NCBI RefSeq assembly: GCF_001742225.1
Contig: NZ_CP017078.1
Coordinates: 124,001 to 188,000 of the forward strand
DNA length: 64,000 nt
Source of the DNA: Novosphingobium resinovorum
Lineage (GTDB): Bacteria; Pseudomonadota; Alphaproteobacteria; Sphingomonadales; Sphingomonadaceae
Direction: 5' to 3'
The stretch's first letter is position 1; the number at the start of each line of letters is the position of its first letter. A model generated the notes under the pieces. The model ran no database searches. It saw nothing but the letters and a program-made list of their open reading frames with translations, and was not told the DNA's origin. Positions 1 through 8,134 of this stretch are shown here, piece after piece. The translations under genes and the position numbers were made by a program.

Positions 1-258
1 GAGAAGCCGATCTTCGATCGTCTGACCCCGCTTGGGGCCTGTCGGCCGAATTTTCTTGTAGAAGCGCGCTCGCAGGCGACGGGTGAAATCCGACAGCTTG
101 TGATCCAAGCAATGCCTCTTAACACTGGCATCGGATCGACGCCGGCTACGCAGCGGGCACTCGAGCAGATTGCCCCCGCCCTTCCGATCACCTTGAGGGA
201 TGTTGAGGATGATCAGGTTGCGCGGCTCATCGCCGAAGCGCTGCACCGACTTAACTAA
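1..258 (+). CDS. Hypothetical protein, C-terminal part only
   Basis: An open frame enters from the left edge and ends at TAA 256-258, giving the last 85 residues of a protein whose start lies outside the window. No motif is recognised. The tail is mixed-charge and helical-looking, ending in EALHRLN, with no membrane segment. The frame is open from the first base and its codon use resembles neighbouring GC-rich genes, which is the only support for it being real. The function is unknown. Confidence 0.45.
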   Translation, partial: EKPIFDRLTPLGACRPNFLVEARSQATGEIRQLVIQAMPLNTGIGSTPATQRALEQIAPALPITLRDVEDDQVARLIAEALHRLN

Positions 259-270
259 GACTGCATGGCT

Positions 271-609
271 CTACGTCCACGACAATGTCGTGGCGAAGGC
301 GCCCACAATTCCAAGCGTTACCGGGGTCGAAAGCAGGTAGAGCTTCTGCCATCGCCACCAGGTACTAGGAATGAAAAGGAGAAGGCCGCGCCCTGTAGTG
401 AGCGTTGCCCACGCCTGCTCGCGGTAAAGTTGGACGAGAATGAGCCCCAGGGACATGATCATCGCGAGCGCGCAGCAGACCCCTGCCGCCGCATAGAGCG
501 CGATCCAGTTGTGAAGTTCCACGGCCGAAAGATGTGCCACGATCCACAAATCTCCACCCGCTTTGCTGGTAACAATCGACGGAAAGGTCTCGTTCCCACC
601 ATCTTCCAT
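271..609 (-). CDS. Small membrane protein, unknown function
   Basis: The 112-residue product has two clear hydrophobic stretches, at about residues 34-62 (WIALYAAAGVCCALAMI) and 88-110 (LYLLSTPVTLGIVGAFATTL), so it is probably an inner-membrane protein with two or three helices. It runs convergently with the partial gene at the left edge and is separated from it by about 12 bases. No family is recognised. The hydrophobic pattern makes it much more likely to be coding than the overlapping frames on the other strand. Confidence 0.5.
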   Translation of the reverse strand: MEDGGNETFPSIVTSKAGGDLWIVAHLSAVELHNWIALYAAAGVCCALAMIMSLGLILVQLYREQAWATLTTGRGLLLFIPSTWWRWQKLYLLSTPVTLGIVGAFATTLSWT

Positions 610-771
610 CGCTCACAATCACCCTTCCCTTCACGAGGGGAAGCGACCGATGATGCAGCATCGCTCCAAATTGGAGACGATTTTCGGCGATCTCGGCCTG
701 TACTCGGCCTACCACGGTCAGGAGCCTGAGGACCGTGCCAAGCCGTCGACCACACACATCGTAAAGGTATC

Positions 772-1032
772 ATGCAGGTATCAGTGCTCGTTATCCTATT
801 TCGTGGCCGGGAACGCATCACGATTCACGACGACAGTATCAAGGCATGGTCTGAGCTTGTTCAGTTTGTCGATGCTTCCTGGAGTGACAGTCACGCTACG
901 GCGCAAATCTGCCCGCCCACCGCAGAGGAAGAGCGCATACAACTATTCTTTTCCGAAACGGGCGCCTCCTACATTCTGGGGGAAGCCGATATTTCAGCGC
1001 TTGCAGCGCGCGTTCTGCCCATGAAAGACTGA
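772..1032 (+). CDS. Hypothetical protein, 86 residues
   Basis: This is a short frame starting MQVSVLVILFRGRERITIHD, preceded by a purine-rich AAAGG a few bases upstream of the ATG. The protein looks soluble and acidic, with a hydrophobic N-terminal strand followed by alternating strand and helix. No family is recognised. A longer frame overlaps it in another register but has a composition rich in Ser, Arg and Pro typical of out-of-frame translation. The next gene follows after about 75 bases in the same direction. Confidence 0.45.
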   Translation: MQVSVLVILFRGRERITIHDDSIKAWSELVQFVDASWSDSHATAQICPPTAEEERIQLFFSETGASYILGEADISALAARVLPMKD

Positions 1033-1108
1033 GAGCACTGGCTCGCTTGCACGGTCGATGACGGGCGAGGCCGGTGGCAGTGAAACCGGTCTTTATTGAG
1101 GATGTTCG

Positions 1109-1513
1109 ATGTTCGCGTGCCTTATCATTGGCGATAGCATTGGTGTCGGAATGTCACGGGCGATCAGTGACCGATATGCCGGGCAATGTGATAAGCTGGT
1201 CGAGGAGCGGGCGACGGCCAGCCAGATATTGTCCTGGCGATCCCCGAACAAGTTCTACGGGACCACCCTGCTCGCTGTCGGGTCCAATGATGAGCCGAGC
1301 CGGCTGCTGGCACTCAAACTGACCAAACTTCGCCAAAATATTCCCACCCAACGAGCGATCTGGATCCTGCCATATTCACGGACGCGCGCCTATCTCATAA
1401 ACTCGATCGCGGTGAGGTTTGGCGATGAAACCCTGGACCTTGCGCGCTTCCAATCAAAAGACCGCATCCACCCTGTCGATTATCGCGAGGTTGCGGCGGT
1501 CCTTCTCCCCTAG
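1109..1513 (+). CDS. Small SGNH/GDSL-like hydrolase
   Basis: The 134-residue product opens with LIIGDSIGVGM, the block I nucleophile motif (GDS) of SGNH hydrolases. It carries AVGSNDEP (block III-like G-x-N-D) near residue 57 and ends with DRIHPVDY, the D-x-x-H block V that supplies the catalytic Asp and His. The Ser-Asp-His set is therefore complete although the protein is shorter than the usual 180-230 residues. There is no signal peptide. A TGAGGATG ribosome-binding sequence precedes the ATG. Family membership is fairly secure; the substrate (ester, acyl chain or polysaccharide acetyl group) cannot be told. Confidence 0.7.
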   Translation: MFACLIIGDSIGVGMSRAISDRYAGQCDKLVEERATASQILSWRSPNKFYGTTLLAVGSNDEPSRLLALKLTKLRQNIPTQRAIWILPYSRTRAYLINSIAVRFGDETLDLARFQSKDRIHPVDYREVAAVLLP

Positions 1514-1586
1514 CGCTGAGTGACCGGCGGCAAGCATTCCGCAGGCGCGGCAATCGTCTCCGATCCATGATGGAATCATCGGAAGT

Positions 1587-1934
1587 CTAGGTCTTGCCGA
1601 ATACACCGAGCTGTAATCTCCATTGCTCCAGATGTTGCAGCGCCGGCCGCAATCCATGTGCCAACGGCCCCAGTCCGTAAAGTTGATAGGAATCCGGTGG
1701 CGGCGACGTCGTCCTCGAGACCAGACATGCCGCTTCCAGTTCCCTCAGGCGGACGGTAAGCACGTTGGCGCTGATCCTCGGTATCTCTCGGCGAAGGCGC
1801 GTGAAGCGAAGATCGTCTTTGCTCAGTGCTACCAGGATGTGCAGCACCCAACGTGCGCTCAGGGTTTGAAATATCGCGTCGGCTGCAGCGGGGTCTATCG
1901 ATCGATGAACTTGGCTCTGTGACTCGATACCCAT
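1587..1934 (-). CDS. HxlR-family transcriptional regulator
   Basis: The 115-residue protein fits the compact winged-helix HxlR family. It has the core segment LSARWVLHILVALSKDDLRF (family pattern: W-x-x-x-I-L-x-x-L, then R-F), then RLRREIPRISANVLTVRLREL (recognition helix), and finally the wing with YQLYGLGPLAH. It would bind DNA as a dimer, and many members respond to reactive electrophiles or metabolites. No obvious target gene lies divergently next to it, because the upstream 430 bases are largely non-coding. The family call is secure; the regulated gene is unknown. Confidence 0.8.
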   Translation of the reverse strand: MGIESQSQVHRSIDPAAADAIFQTLSARWVLHILVALSKDDLRFTRLRREIPRISANVLTVRLRELEAACLVSRTTSPPPDSYQLYGLGPLAHGLRPALQHLEQWRLQLGVFGKT

Positions 1935-2367
1935 CCAATTGCTCTCTTAACAATCAAGGACGCGGCGGGACTGCGCCAGCTCTTTCGCGGAAGCCGATCC
2001 TGGTGCGGCAGGGCGGCTGGTTATCGGCTACGGAAAAAGTGCTGAGACGCGAGTGCGAGCCGCGAGAACCTTAGTTCCAACCGGGGGTTACGGGCGCCTC
2101 GGCATGTGTTCATCCGGCTGAAGGGGGACTGTTTCGGGGCGCGGGCGCACCTCTCGACGGCTGGCGCAACCCGGGTTTTGATGAACAACGTCGCATCGAA
2201 AGGCATAATAGATTTCCCTCCGTGCGTTCCGCCGAAACAAGCGTGGACCGCATCCCAAATCAACGTGCCGAGATGCGATGGCCATCGGCGTAAGTTTCAT
2301 CGCTCGAATGTAATACGCACCCCGACGCCCAACCCCTCAGCCTCGGCGCGGCCAATCGTGCTTTTGG
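1935..2367. other. Intergenic stretch with one putative ECF promoter and no convincing gene
   Basis: No convincing gene is visible between the HxlR gene and the ICMT-family gene. A 60-codon minus-strand frame starts at about 2203 behind a GGAGGG sequence (start motif MPFDATLFIKTR), but its product becomes Arg/Ser-rich and matches nothing I know. It may be a decayed gene. The stretch contains the promoter-like motif at 2312-2338 pointing towards it. Confidence 0.4.
2312..2338 (-). promoter_or_regulatory. Putative CnrH-type ECF promoter, no clear downstream gene
   Basis: Read on the minus strand the site is GAGGGG (2338-2333), 14 bases, then GCGTATT (2318-2312). It is identical in both blocks and in spacing to the sites before copC and copA. 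It points left into a region with no recognisable gene, so the gene it served may have been lost or may be the small decayed frame below it. Confidence 0.5.
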
Positions 2368-3078
2368 CTAAAGCCTGTTCCGCCCCCGATCGAGCCGCGC
2401 CTTGCCTCTCCATGGGCGTGCATGAACGGAAGTACGCGCTGTCCGAGACGTTAGCCGGGGAACGAAGGCTGGCACTCGCGCCATATAGTCGCGATACTCA
2501 CACCCGAATTTTGCGAGCGCCGCCTTCTCCTCATGCCGGGCTAGCCGGATGTACATCACGACCAGCACGGGGAACATGGCGAGCGTCAGTAACGTCGGCC
2601 ATTGCAGCAACAAACCGAGCATCACGAGGATGAACCCGATATATTGCGGATGGCGGACCCTGGCATAGATTCCCGTCGTCGCGAGCTTGTGAACTCGCTG
2701 GGCTGCGTGAAGCGGTGCCCATCCGGCCGAGATCAGCCAGAAGCCCGCGCCGATCAGCACGAAGCTGGCAAGATGGAACGGGCCAAAATGCGGGTTGACC
2801 CTCCAGCCGAACATCATCTCCAAGAGGTGGCCGGCATCGTGGCTCCACCAAGCGACGCCGGGGAAATGCGACTGGAGCCACCCCGACAGCAGGAAGATGG
2901 TGAGCGGGAAGCCATACATTTCGGCGAAGAGCGCGACGATGAACGCACTGAACGCGCCGAAGCTGCGCCAGTCGCGCCGCGTTGCCGGCTTGAAGAAGCT
3001 GAACGCAAAGAGGATGAAAACGGCGGCGTTGACCAGCGCGAGCCCCCACAGACCATAGCCATAGTCGGCGTGCGTCAT
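2368..3078 (-). CDS. Isoprenylcysteine carboxyl methyltransferase (ICMT/PEMT)-family membrane protein
   Basis: The 236-residue product has at least five hydrophobic helices and the family signature RVRHPQYIGFILVMLGLLL near residues 141-160, where the H-P-x-Y region forms the S-adenosylmethionine pocket. Bacterial members are membrane methyltransferases of unknown substrate and often sit in metal-resistance clusters. Its start overlaps the stop of the DUF2933 gene (ATGA at 3078-3075), so the two were an operon before IS66 split the upstream gene. The last 25 residues are Arg-rich and look like a non-native extension. Confidence 0.75.
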   Translation of the reverse strand: MTHADYGYGLWGLALVNAAVFILFAFSFFKPATRRDWRSFGAFSAFIVALFAEMYGFPLTIFLLSGWLQSHFPGVAWWSHDAGHLLEMMFGWRVNPHFGPFHLASFVLIGAGFWLISAGWAPLHAAQRVHKLATTGIYARVRHPQYIGFILVMLGLLLQWPTLLTLAMFPVLVVMYIRLARHEEKAALAKFGCEYRDYMARVPAFVPRLTSRTARTSVHARPWRGKARLDRGRNRL

Positions 3079-3186
3079 CGCGACTCTCCTTCGATGCGGC
3101 CGTTGGGATTGGCCGGCAAGCCGAGAGGTGCCTGACCGGGCTCAGGGCCATGCTGATGCCCACCATGGCCGTGGTGCATGAACAGG
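3075..3186 (-). pseudogene. DUF2933 protein, 3' part, split by IS66
   Basis: This is the downstream fragment of a DUF2933 gene. It encodes FMHHGHGGHQHGPEPG and a short tail, then a stop that overlaps the start of the ICMT gene. It joins in frame to the fragment at 6263-6422 when the IS66 element and one copy of the 8-bp duplication are removed, restoring LMHLFMHHGHGGHQHG, the His-rich end typical of the family. DUF2933 proteins are small, His-rich membrane proteins of copper and silver clusters with no proven role. Confidence 0.85.
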
Positions 3187-3226
3187 GTAACCGCTGCTTC
3201 GAGCCCACGTGGGATGTGGAGAGGCT

Positions 3227-3808
3227 TCAGTGTACGGTCAGGGTTCTTGCAAAGGCACACTGGTCATGGATGAAGGAGATGATCTGGGGGATCATCCGCC
3301 AGGTATCTGCAAGAGCCTGATTTGCGAGGGGATCCTGGAGTTGGTCGATCCATGATGTGCCGTCGATGATCGTGCTTTGGCCAAGGATAGCTGCAAGCGG
3401 CAAGCCGAACTCTCGGTCAGACACGAAGGGCTTCCATGCGTCCATGTCCAGATGCATTGCAGTGAAGAAGCCATTGGCGAAGTCTTCCAGCAGGACCTCG
3501 CCGTCCTCGGTCCGCATATAGATCGGCGCATAGACCTCAGGGCACTCGGCAAGCTCGATGCAGATCTGGTTGTAGCGCTTGAGGATCGTTCGGCGTGCGG
3601 GCGCCGATCGGGCGCTTTGGACGTGTTCGCGCAGGATGCTCTTGAGCCATATGTCCGGATTGATGATGGACGGGCCGGCAGCCAACGCCGCGAGGAAGCC
3701 ATCGATCGAGGAGACACCGGCGACCGGCGGATCAAGCGTATCGAGCCAGATTTCGAGCTGCTCTAATGAGAGCGTTCTGCCGGATGCGGTTTGACGTTTG
3801 AAGCTCAT
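3227..3808 (-). CDS. UPF0149/YecA-like passenger protein of the IS66 element
   Basis: The 193-residue product has the UPF0149 pattern: an N-terminal helix LSLEQLEIWLDTLDPP, then the hallmark SIDGFLAALAAGPSIINP (D-G-F-L-A-A-x-x-x-G-P) near residues 35-52, and a helical remainder. No C-terminal SEC-C Cys cluster of the YecA type is present. Its ATG overlaps the stop of the IS66 transposase (ATGA), so it is translationally coupled to tnpC and lies inside the inverted repeats. It is an integral part of the element. Its role is unknown; regulation of transposition is a guess. Confidence 0.8.
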   Translation of the reverse strand: MSFKRQTASGRTLSLEQLEIWLDTLDPPVAGVSSIDGFLAALAAGPSIINPDIWLKSILREHVQSARSAPARRTILKRYNQICIELAECPEVYAPIYMRTEDGEVLLEDFANGFFTAMHLDMDAWKPFVSDREFGLPLAAILGQSTIIDGTSWIDQLQDPLANQALADTWRMIPQIISFIHDQCAFARTLTVH

Positions 3809-5358
3809 GCTGCCAGCGCTTCTAGCCGATCAGTCGCAGGGCGCCAGTTCCATGCCAACAGGCTGTGCAGATCGTTGATCATTACCTCTTCATTCACGAT
3901 CCGTTCAAGCACATCGTTGAGCCAGGTGTAGGGATCGAGGCCATTGAGGCGAGCAGTCTGGAGAAGCGAGGCAAGCACCGCCCAGGTCCGGGCTCCTTCC
4001 TCGCTCCCCGCAAAAAGGCTCGACTTTCTGCCCTGGGCAACATTTCTCATCCCACGCTCGACGGTGTTGGTATCGACCTCGACACGCCCGTCTTCCAGGA
4101 ATAGCGTCAGGCCCTTCCAGTGGTTGAGGGTGTAGCGCATCGCCTTTGCCAGATCGGATTTGGGTGAGAGCCTGGGCAGCATGTCGTCGATCTGCGTTTT
4201 GATCGTAGCCATCACCTTACAGGTTTCCGCCTGGCGGGCCGCTAACCGATCTGCGGCATTGCTGGCGCGCACCCGGGCCTCGATCGCGTAGACCTCGCCG
4301 ATCAGGCCGATGATCGCGGCGGCCACCGGCGACGGGGATTTACGGTAGGCGTCCACGAACTTGCGACGGGCATGGGCAAGACAAAAGACCAGCACGATCC
4401 CTTCCGCCCCCTTGCGGACCAGCGCCTTGTAGGCGCCATAGCCGTCGACCTGGAGGATGCCCCGATAGCCGGCTAGCTGCTGGCGCGCTTCGGCATGCCC
4501 GCGGCCGCGCGCGTGAATGTATGCCACCGCCGGTCGCGCCGGGCCTGACCAGGGACCATCATCGCAGGCATGTGCCCAGAACTGCGTGATCCGGGTTCGT
4601 TTTCTTCCTTTCTCAAGGACCGGCATTCGCGTCCCGTCACAGAAAATCCGCGATTGCGCGTGGATGTACGCGAGTTGCAATTCATACAGAGATCTCAGCC
4701 ACCATGCGATCTTGCGCATCCAGCGGCTTGGTAGGGCGCGATCGAGGATGGCGCCCTGTCCGGCCAGCATCTGAAGCTGCCGGTTGAGAGGGATTGACCA
4801 TGCAAATCGCGCTGTGGCCATCCAGGCCAGCGTCGAGGTGGTAACCATCGAGCCCGGGATCGCACGCCGGGGCGCTGGTGCCTGAATAACCCCCTCACGG
4901 CAATTGCGGCAGGCATAGCGAGGGCGAACGGTACGAATGACGCGTACGATGGCCGGAACCCAGTCGAGGGCCTCACTGGCATCCTCTCCGATTTTGTGGA
5001 GTTTGCCTGCGCAGCAAGGGCAATCCAATGTCTGCGGATCGATCACCTGCTCTACCCGCTCAAGATGGGCGGGCAGCGCCATTATGCCGCGCTTCGCGCG
5101 CGGGCGCTTGATCACAGGCTTGTCTTCTGGCGCTTCATCGTCATTGGCCGCGACCGTCGGCGTGCTCACAAGATCGCCCAGATCCAGTTGCCCCTGATCT
5201 CCCAGAATGACGCTGGCGCGTTCCGATCGATTGCCGAATGCTTGTTGGGCCATGCCTTTGAGGAGCGAGCGCAGTTGAGCGTTTTCAGCCCGGAGTTCCC
5301 GCACAAGGGCGGCCATCTGTTCGAGATCTTCGGGAAGGTCATCGGCTCGCGAGGGCAT
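3805..5358 (-). CDS. tnpC: IS66 transposase TnpC
   Basis: The 517-residue DDE transposase starts with a leucine-zipper-like helix (LVRELRAENAQLRSLLKG) and a helix-turn-helix region. A zinc-ribbon Cys pair set follows (CPCCAGKLHKIGED, then CRNCREGV). The catalytic domain contains FCDGTRMPVLE, LQVDGYGAYKAL and FCLAHARRKFVDA, and the ending VERGMRNVAQGRKSSLFAGS supplies the last acidic residue. Length and motif order match full-length IS66 TnpC. It is downstream of tnpA and tnpB in the element. Confidence 0.93.
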   Translation of the reverse strand: MPSRADDLPEDLEQMAALVRELRAENAQLRSLLKGMAQQAFGNRSERASVILGDQGQLDLGDLVSTPTVAANDDEAPEDKPVIKRPRAKRGIMALPAHLERVEQVIDPQTLDCPCCAGKLHKIGEDASEALDWVPAIVRVIRTVRPRYACRNCREGVIQAPAPRRAIPGSMVTTSTLAWMATARFAWSIPLNRQLQMLAGQGAILDRALPSRWMRKIAWWLRSLYELQLAYIHAQSRIFCDGTRMPVLEKGRKRTRITQFWAHACDDGPWSGPARPAVAYIHARGRGHAEARQQLAGYRGILQVDGYGAYKALVRKGAEGIVLVFCLAHARRKFVDAYRKSPSPVAAAIIGLIGEVYAIEARVRASNAADRLAARQAETCKVMATIKTQIDDMLPRLSPKSDLAKAMRYTLNHWKGLTLFLEDGRVEVDTNTVERGMRNVAQGRKSSLFAGSEEGARTWAVLASLLQTARLNGLDPYTWLNDVLERIVNEEVMINDLHSLLAWNWRPATDRLEALAA

Positions 5359-5407
5359 GGCGGATTATACCACACCACCCTTGTGCCGCCACTCAAAACC
5401 GCAGATT

Positions 5408-5761
5408 TCAGCCAAAAACCTTAGGGCGCCTTTCCTCCTGGAACGGCAGCCTGCGCCAGTCCAGGCCCGATAGAAGTGCCACACATTGCGCCCCCGTCAG
5501 GGCAAGCGTCCCTCCTTGCAATGGGGGCCAGTGGAACCTCCCACGGTCGAGCCATTTTGTCGCCATAACCGCGCCGGATCCATCATGACGGACCAACTTG
5601 ACCTTGTCAGCCGCCTTGTTGCGGAAGACAAACACATCACCGGCACAGGCATCATGGCCCAGAACATGTGTCACCAGTCCCATCAGCCGGTTGATCCCGG
5701 CCCTGAAGTCGATGGGCTGCGTCGCCACATAGATCCGCACGCTTCCATCGATCGGGATCAT
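5408..5761 (-). CDS. tnpB: IS66 accessory protein TnpB (orf2)
   Basis: The 117-residue product begins MIPIDGSVRIYVATQPIDFR and contains GINRLMGLV, VFVFRNKAADKVKLV and WLDRGRFHWPP. These are the signatures of the IS66 Orf2-like family that is needed for transposition together with TnpA and TnpC. I chose the ATG at 5761 because it overlaps the TGA of tnpA (ATGA), the usual IS66 arrangement; a longer upstream frame exists but would run back into tnpA. Confidence 0.93.
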   Translation of the reverse strand: MIPIDGSVRIYVATQPIDFRAGINRLMGLVTHVLGHDACAGDVFVFRNKAADKVKLVRHDGSGAVMATKWLDRGRFHWPPLQGGTLALTGAQCVALLSGLDWRRLPFQEERRPKVFG

Positions 5762-6183
5762 TCCCGGATCGCCGCCAGAACGGTGCGCAAGTGCTCCGCC
5801 TCGACGGCGCCGCAAATACGAACTGTCACATCGCGCACCACCAATTCCATGCTGGGCGGCGATGCCGGGACGGCCGGCATTTGCGCGTGCTCCTCGCCAA
5901 CCACCGTCACTGGCACAAGCCGTAGTTCTTCAACGGTCCCCGCCGCTCGCGCCTGCCGGCGCCAATAATGCAGCAGGCCAAGGCCGACGCCGTTATCCCG
6001 CGAAACCTGCGCTACCGTTTTTCCGGAAGTGAAGCTTTCCGCAAGAATACGATCGCGCTCATCATCCGGCCATCGCTCGTGCCGACGCCGGACTGGCTCC
6101 AAACTAACAGTCAAACGCGAACTTGCACTGTGCGACGCACACGTCAAACCAACGTTTGGCACCGCATCAATTTCGTCAACCAC
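5758..6183 (-). CDS. tnpA: IS66 accessory protein TnpA (orf1)
   Basis: The 141-residue protein has a helix-turn-helix of the IS3/IS66 orfA type in its first half (RHERWPDDERDRILAESF, then TVAQVSRDNGVGLGLLHYW) and ends with the short VRDVTVRICGAVEAEHL segment seen in IS66 Orf1 proteins. It is the first gene of the element and couples to tnpB by ATGA overlap. Its start lies about 80 bases inside the right inverted repeat. Confidence 0.9.
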   Translation of the reverse strand: MVDEIDAVPNVGLTCASHSASSRLTVSLEPVRRRHERWPDDERDRILAESFTSGKTVAQVSRDNGVGLGLLHYWRRQARAAGTVEELRLVPVTVVGEEHAQMPAVPASPPSMELVVRDVTVRICGAVEAEHLRTVLAAIRE

Positions 6184-6262
6184 TGCTCGAGCTCCTCAAC
6201 GTCTCGCGCAGATCTACCCCTCAAAAACCAACCAGAATACGTGGGGTCGGGGCAGCGGTTAC

Positions 6263-6422
6263 TGAACAGGTGCATGAGCGGGCAGGCGAGCAGGATGAGA
6301 TAGGGCAGCACGCCCAGGAAGTGCGCGGTATGCTCGGTGAGGAGGAAGAAGCTGGCGACGAGCAGGAAGCCGATCAGAACGATCTTGCCGCGCTTGCGCA
6401 TGCGATGGTCATGTTCGCCCAT
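6263..6422 (-). pseudogene. DUF2933 protein, 5' part, split by IS66
   Basis: The fragment starts with MGEHDHRMRKRGK, followed by a hydrophobic helix (IVLIGFLLVASFFLLTEHTA) and VLPYLILLACPLMHLF, the core of DUF2933, and then runs into the IS66 terminal repeat. An AGAGGACGGGA sequence precedes the ATG at 6422. The remaining His-rich tail is at 3075-3186. Together they would make a protein of about 87 residues, so the gene is disrupted in this strain. Confidence 0.85.
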
Positions 6423-6673
6423 ATCCCGTCCTCTTCTGGTCAACGTCCAGCCAGCATAGGCTCGAGTCCAAGGAGCAAGATATAAGTAGAGACCGAAGTC
6501 CGAAGGGCATCGCGCAAGCATGGGTAAGGTGATCGATCGGATCGGCCACCGGCGTTCGCGCGACGCAGCTGTCGGGGAGCAGCGGTCGTGCTGCGGCTTT
6601 TGCGTATAGGCGTGCGGCGTCTGCGAACCAATGCTGCGCTCACGAACTAATCGTGAGAGGCAGGCCCGCGTCC

Positions 6674-8134
6674 ATGCACAAGAGAAAGAAACGGCACCAT
6701 TCCCGCAACCAGTCCGGAGTGACCGTCCTCGAGCGTGAAGCAAGGATCGATCTGGCCAAGCGCCCGGCCGATGGTCTCGGCGTTGCCTTTCTCGGCGCAT
6801 CGGGAACGGTCACAGGGTCGCGTTATCTGGTGGACGATGGTGAAACTCAGATCGTGGTCGATTCCGGCCTGTTTCAGGGACCCAGGGATCTGCGCCGCCT
6901 TAATTGGGCATCGATCCCACCCGAAGTCGCGGATGTCGGCCAGGTGCTGCTGACCCACGCCCATCTCGATCACTCGGGCGCACTACCGCGCATGGCGCGC
7001 CTGGGCTGGGACGGGACCGTCCTTGCCACGCGGGCGACCGCGGCCCTGTGCGAGCTCCTTCTTCCCGACAGCGGCCATCTGCAGGAAAAGGATGCGGAGT
7101 TCGCCAACCAGCACGGCTTCTCCAGGCACCAGCCGGCGCTGCCCCTCTACACCCAGGCCGACGCGCGTCTGGCATTGCAGCTCTTCCGCCCGATCGAGTT
7201 CGGAGCGTGGCATGCAGTCACGGACGGCATCAGGGTGCGCTACCATCGCGCCGGCCACATCCTCGGCGCGGCGTCGATCGAGATCGACTGGAAGGGGCGG
7301 ACAATCCTCTTCTCAGGCGACATCGGCCGTTACGGCGATGCGGTGATGAAGGATCCCGAGCCGCCCGCGCGCGCCGACTATGTCCTGGTGGAATCGACCT
7401 ATGGCGATCGGCGCCACGAGCAGGTCGATCCGACAAAGACGCTTGGAGATCATGTCGAACGATGCGTCGAGAGAGGCGGGACGGTGGTGATTCCGGCCTT
7501 CGCCGTGGGACGGGTTCAGTCGCTTCTCTATCATTTCTCGCGTCTGCGCGCGCAGGGACGCCTCCGCGACATCCCGATCTTCCTCGACAGCCCGATGGCG
7601 ATCAACGCGAGCGGGCTGATGTGCGATTTCATGGACGAGCATCGCCTGGCCCGCGCCGAGTGCGAAGCGGCGTGCAGCGTCGCGCACTATGTGCGCGAAG
7701 TGGAGGAATCCAAGGAACTCACCGCCAACCCCGCTCCCAAGGTCATCATCTCGGCCAGTGGAATGGCAACGGGCGGCCGCGTGCTCCACCATCTCAAGCG
7801 CTTCGCGCCGGATGGGAAGAACCTCATCCTCTTCTCAGGCTTCCAGGCGGCGGGCACCCGCGGCGCCGCCATGATCGGGGGCGCCCGGACGATCAAGATC
7901 CACGGCGAGTATATCCCGGTCGAAGCCGATGTCGCCAACCTGACGATGCTTTCGGCGCATGCCGACAGCGACGAGCTCATGCGCTGGCTCGGGTCGCTGC
8001 AAGAGCCCCCGCGCCATGTCTATGTCACGCATGGCGAGCCGACCGGCGCCCAGGTCCTGGCGAAGCGAGTCTCGGAGGATCTGGGCTGGGCATGCAGCGT
8101 ACCGGCGCTGGGTAGCTGGGGCATGCTCGCGTGA
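6674..8134 (+). CDS. MBL-fold beta-CASP nuclease (YSH1-type RNA-processing exonuclease)
   Basis: The product is a zinc-dependent nuclease. It has GASGTVTGSRYLV at the N-terminus, the metal-binding LTHAHLDHSGALP near residue 95, HILGAASIEI, FSGDIG and the beta-CASP segment STYGDR...VIPAFAVGR. The C-terminal motifs are ISASGMATGG and LSAHAD, followed by a conserved HG. This matches bacterial homologues of CPSF73/YSH1 that cut RNA. ATG 6674 is preferred to the in-frame GTG at 6653, which would add only basic residues. It overlaps the next gene (GTGA at 8131) and heads a three-gene operon. Confidence 0.88.
   Translation: MHKRKKRHHSRNQSGVTVLEREARIDLAKRPADGLGVAFLGASGTVTGSRYLVDDGETQIVVDSGLFQGPRDLRRLNWASIPPEVADVGQVLLTHAHLDHSGALPRMARLGWDGTVLATRATAALCELLLPDSGHLQEKDAEFANQHGFSRHQPALPLYTQADARLALQLFRPIEFGAWHAVTDGIRVRYHRAGHILGAASIEIDWKGRTILFSGDIGRYGDAVMKDPEPPARADYVLVESTYGDRRHEQVDPTKTLGDHVERCVERGGTVVIPAFAVGRVQSLLYHFSRLRAQGRLRDIPIFLDSPMAINASGLMCDFMDEHRLARAECEAACSVAHYVREVEESKELTANPAPKVIISASGMATGGRVLHHLKRFAPDGKNLILFSGFQAAGTRGAAMIGGARTIKIHGEYIPVEADVANLTMLSAHADSDELMRWLGSLQEPPRHVYVTHGEPTGAQVLAKRVSEDLGWACSVPALGSWGMLA

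Larger units (their letters stand above)
3187..6262 (-). mobile_element. IS66-family insertion sequence with a passenger gene
   Basis: The element is 3,076 bp and bounded by imperfect inverted repeats of about 23 bp (3187-3209 and 6240-6262, both beginning GTAACCGCTGC from the outside). It is flanked by a perfect 8-bp direct repeat TGAACAGG at 3179-3186 and 6263-6270; eight bases is the IS66 target duplication. All three IS66 genes are intact and overlap or follow closely on the minus strand, with an extra UPF0149-type gene coupled at the end. The intact ends and duplication point to a recent single insertion, here into a DUF2933 gene. Confidence 0.93.
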
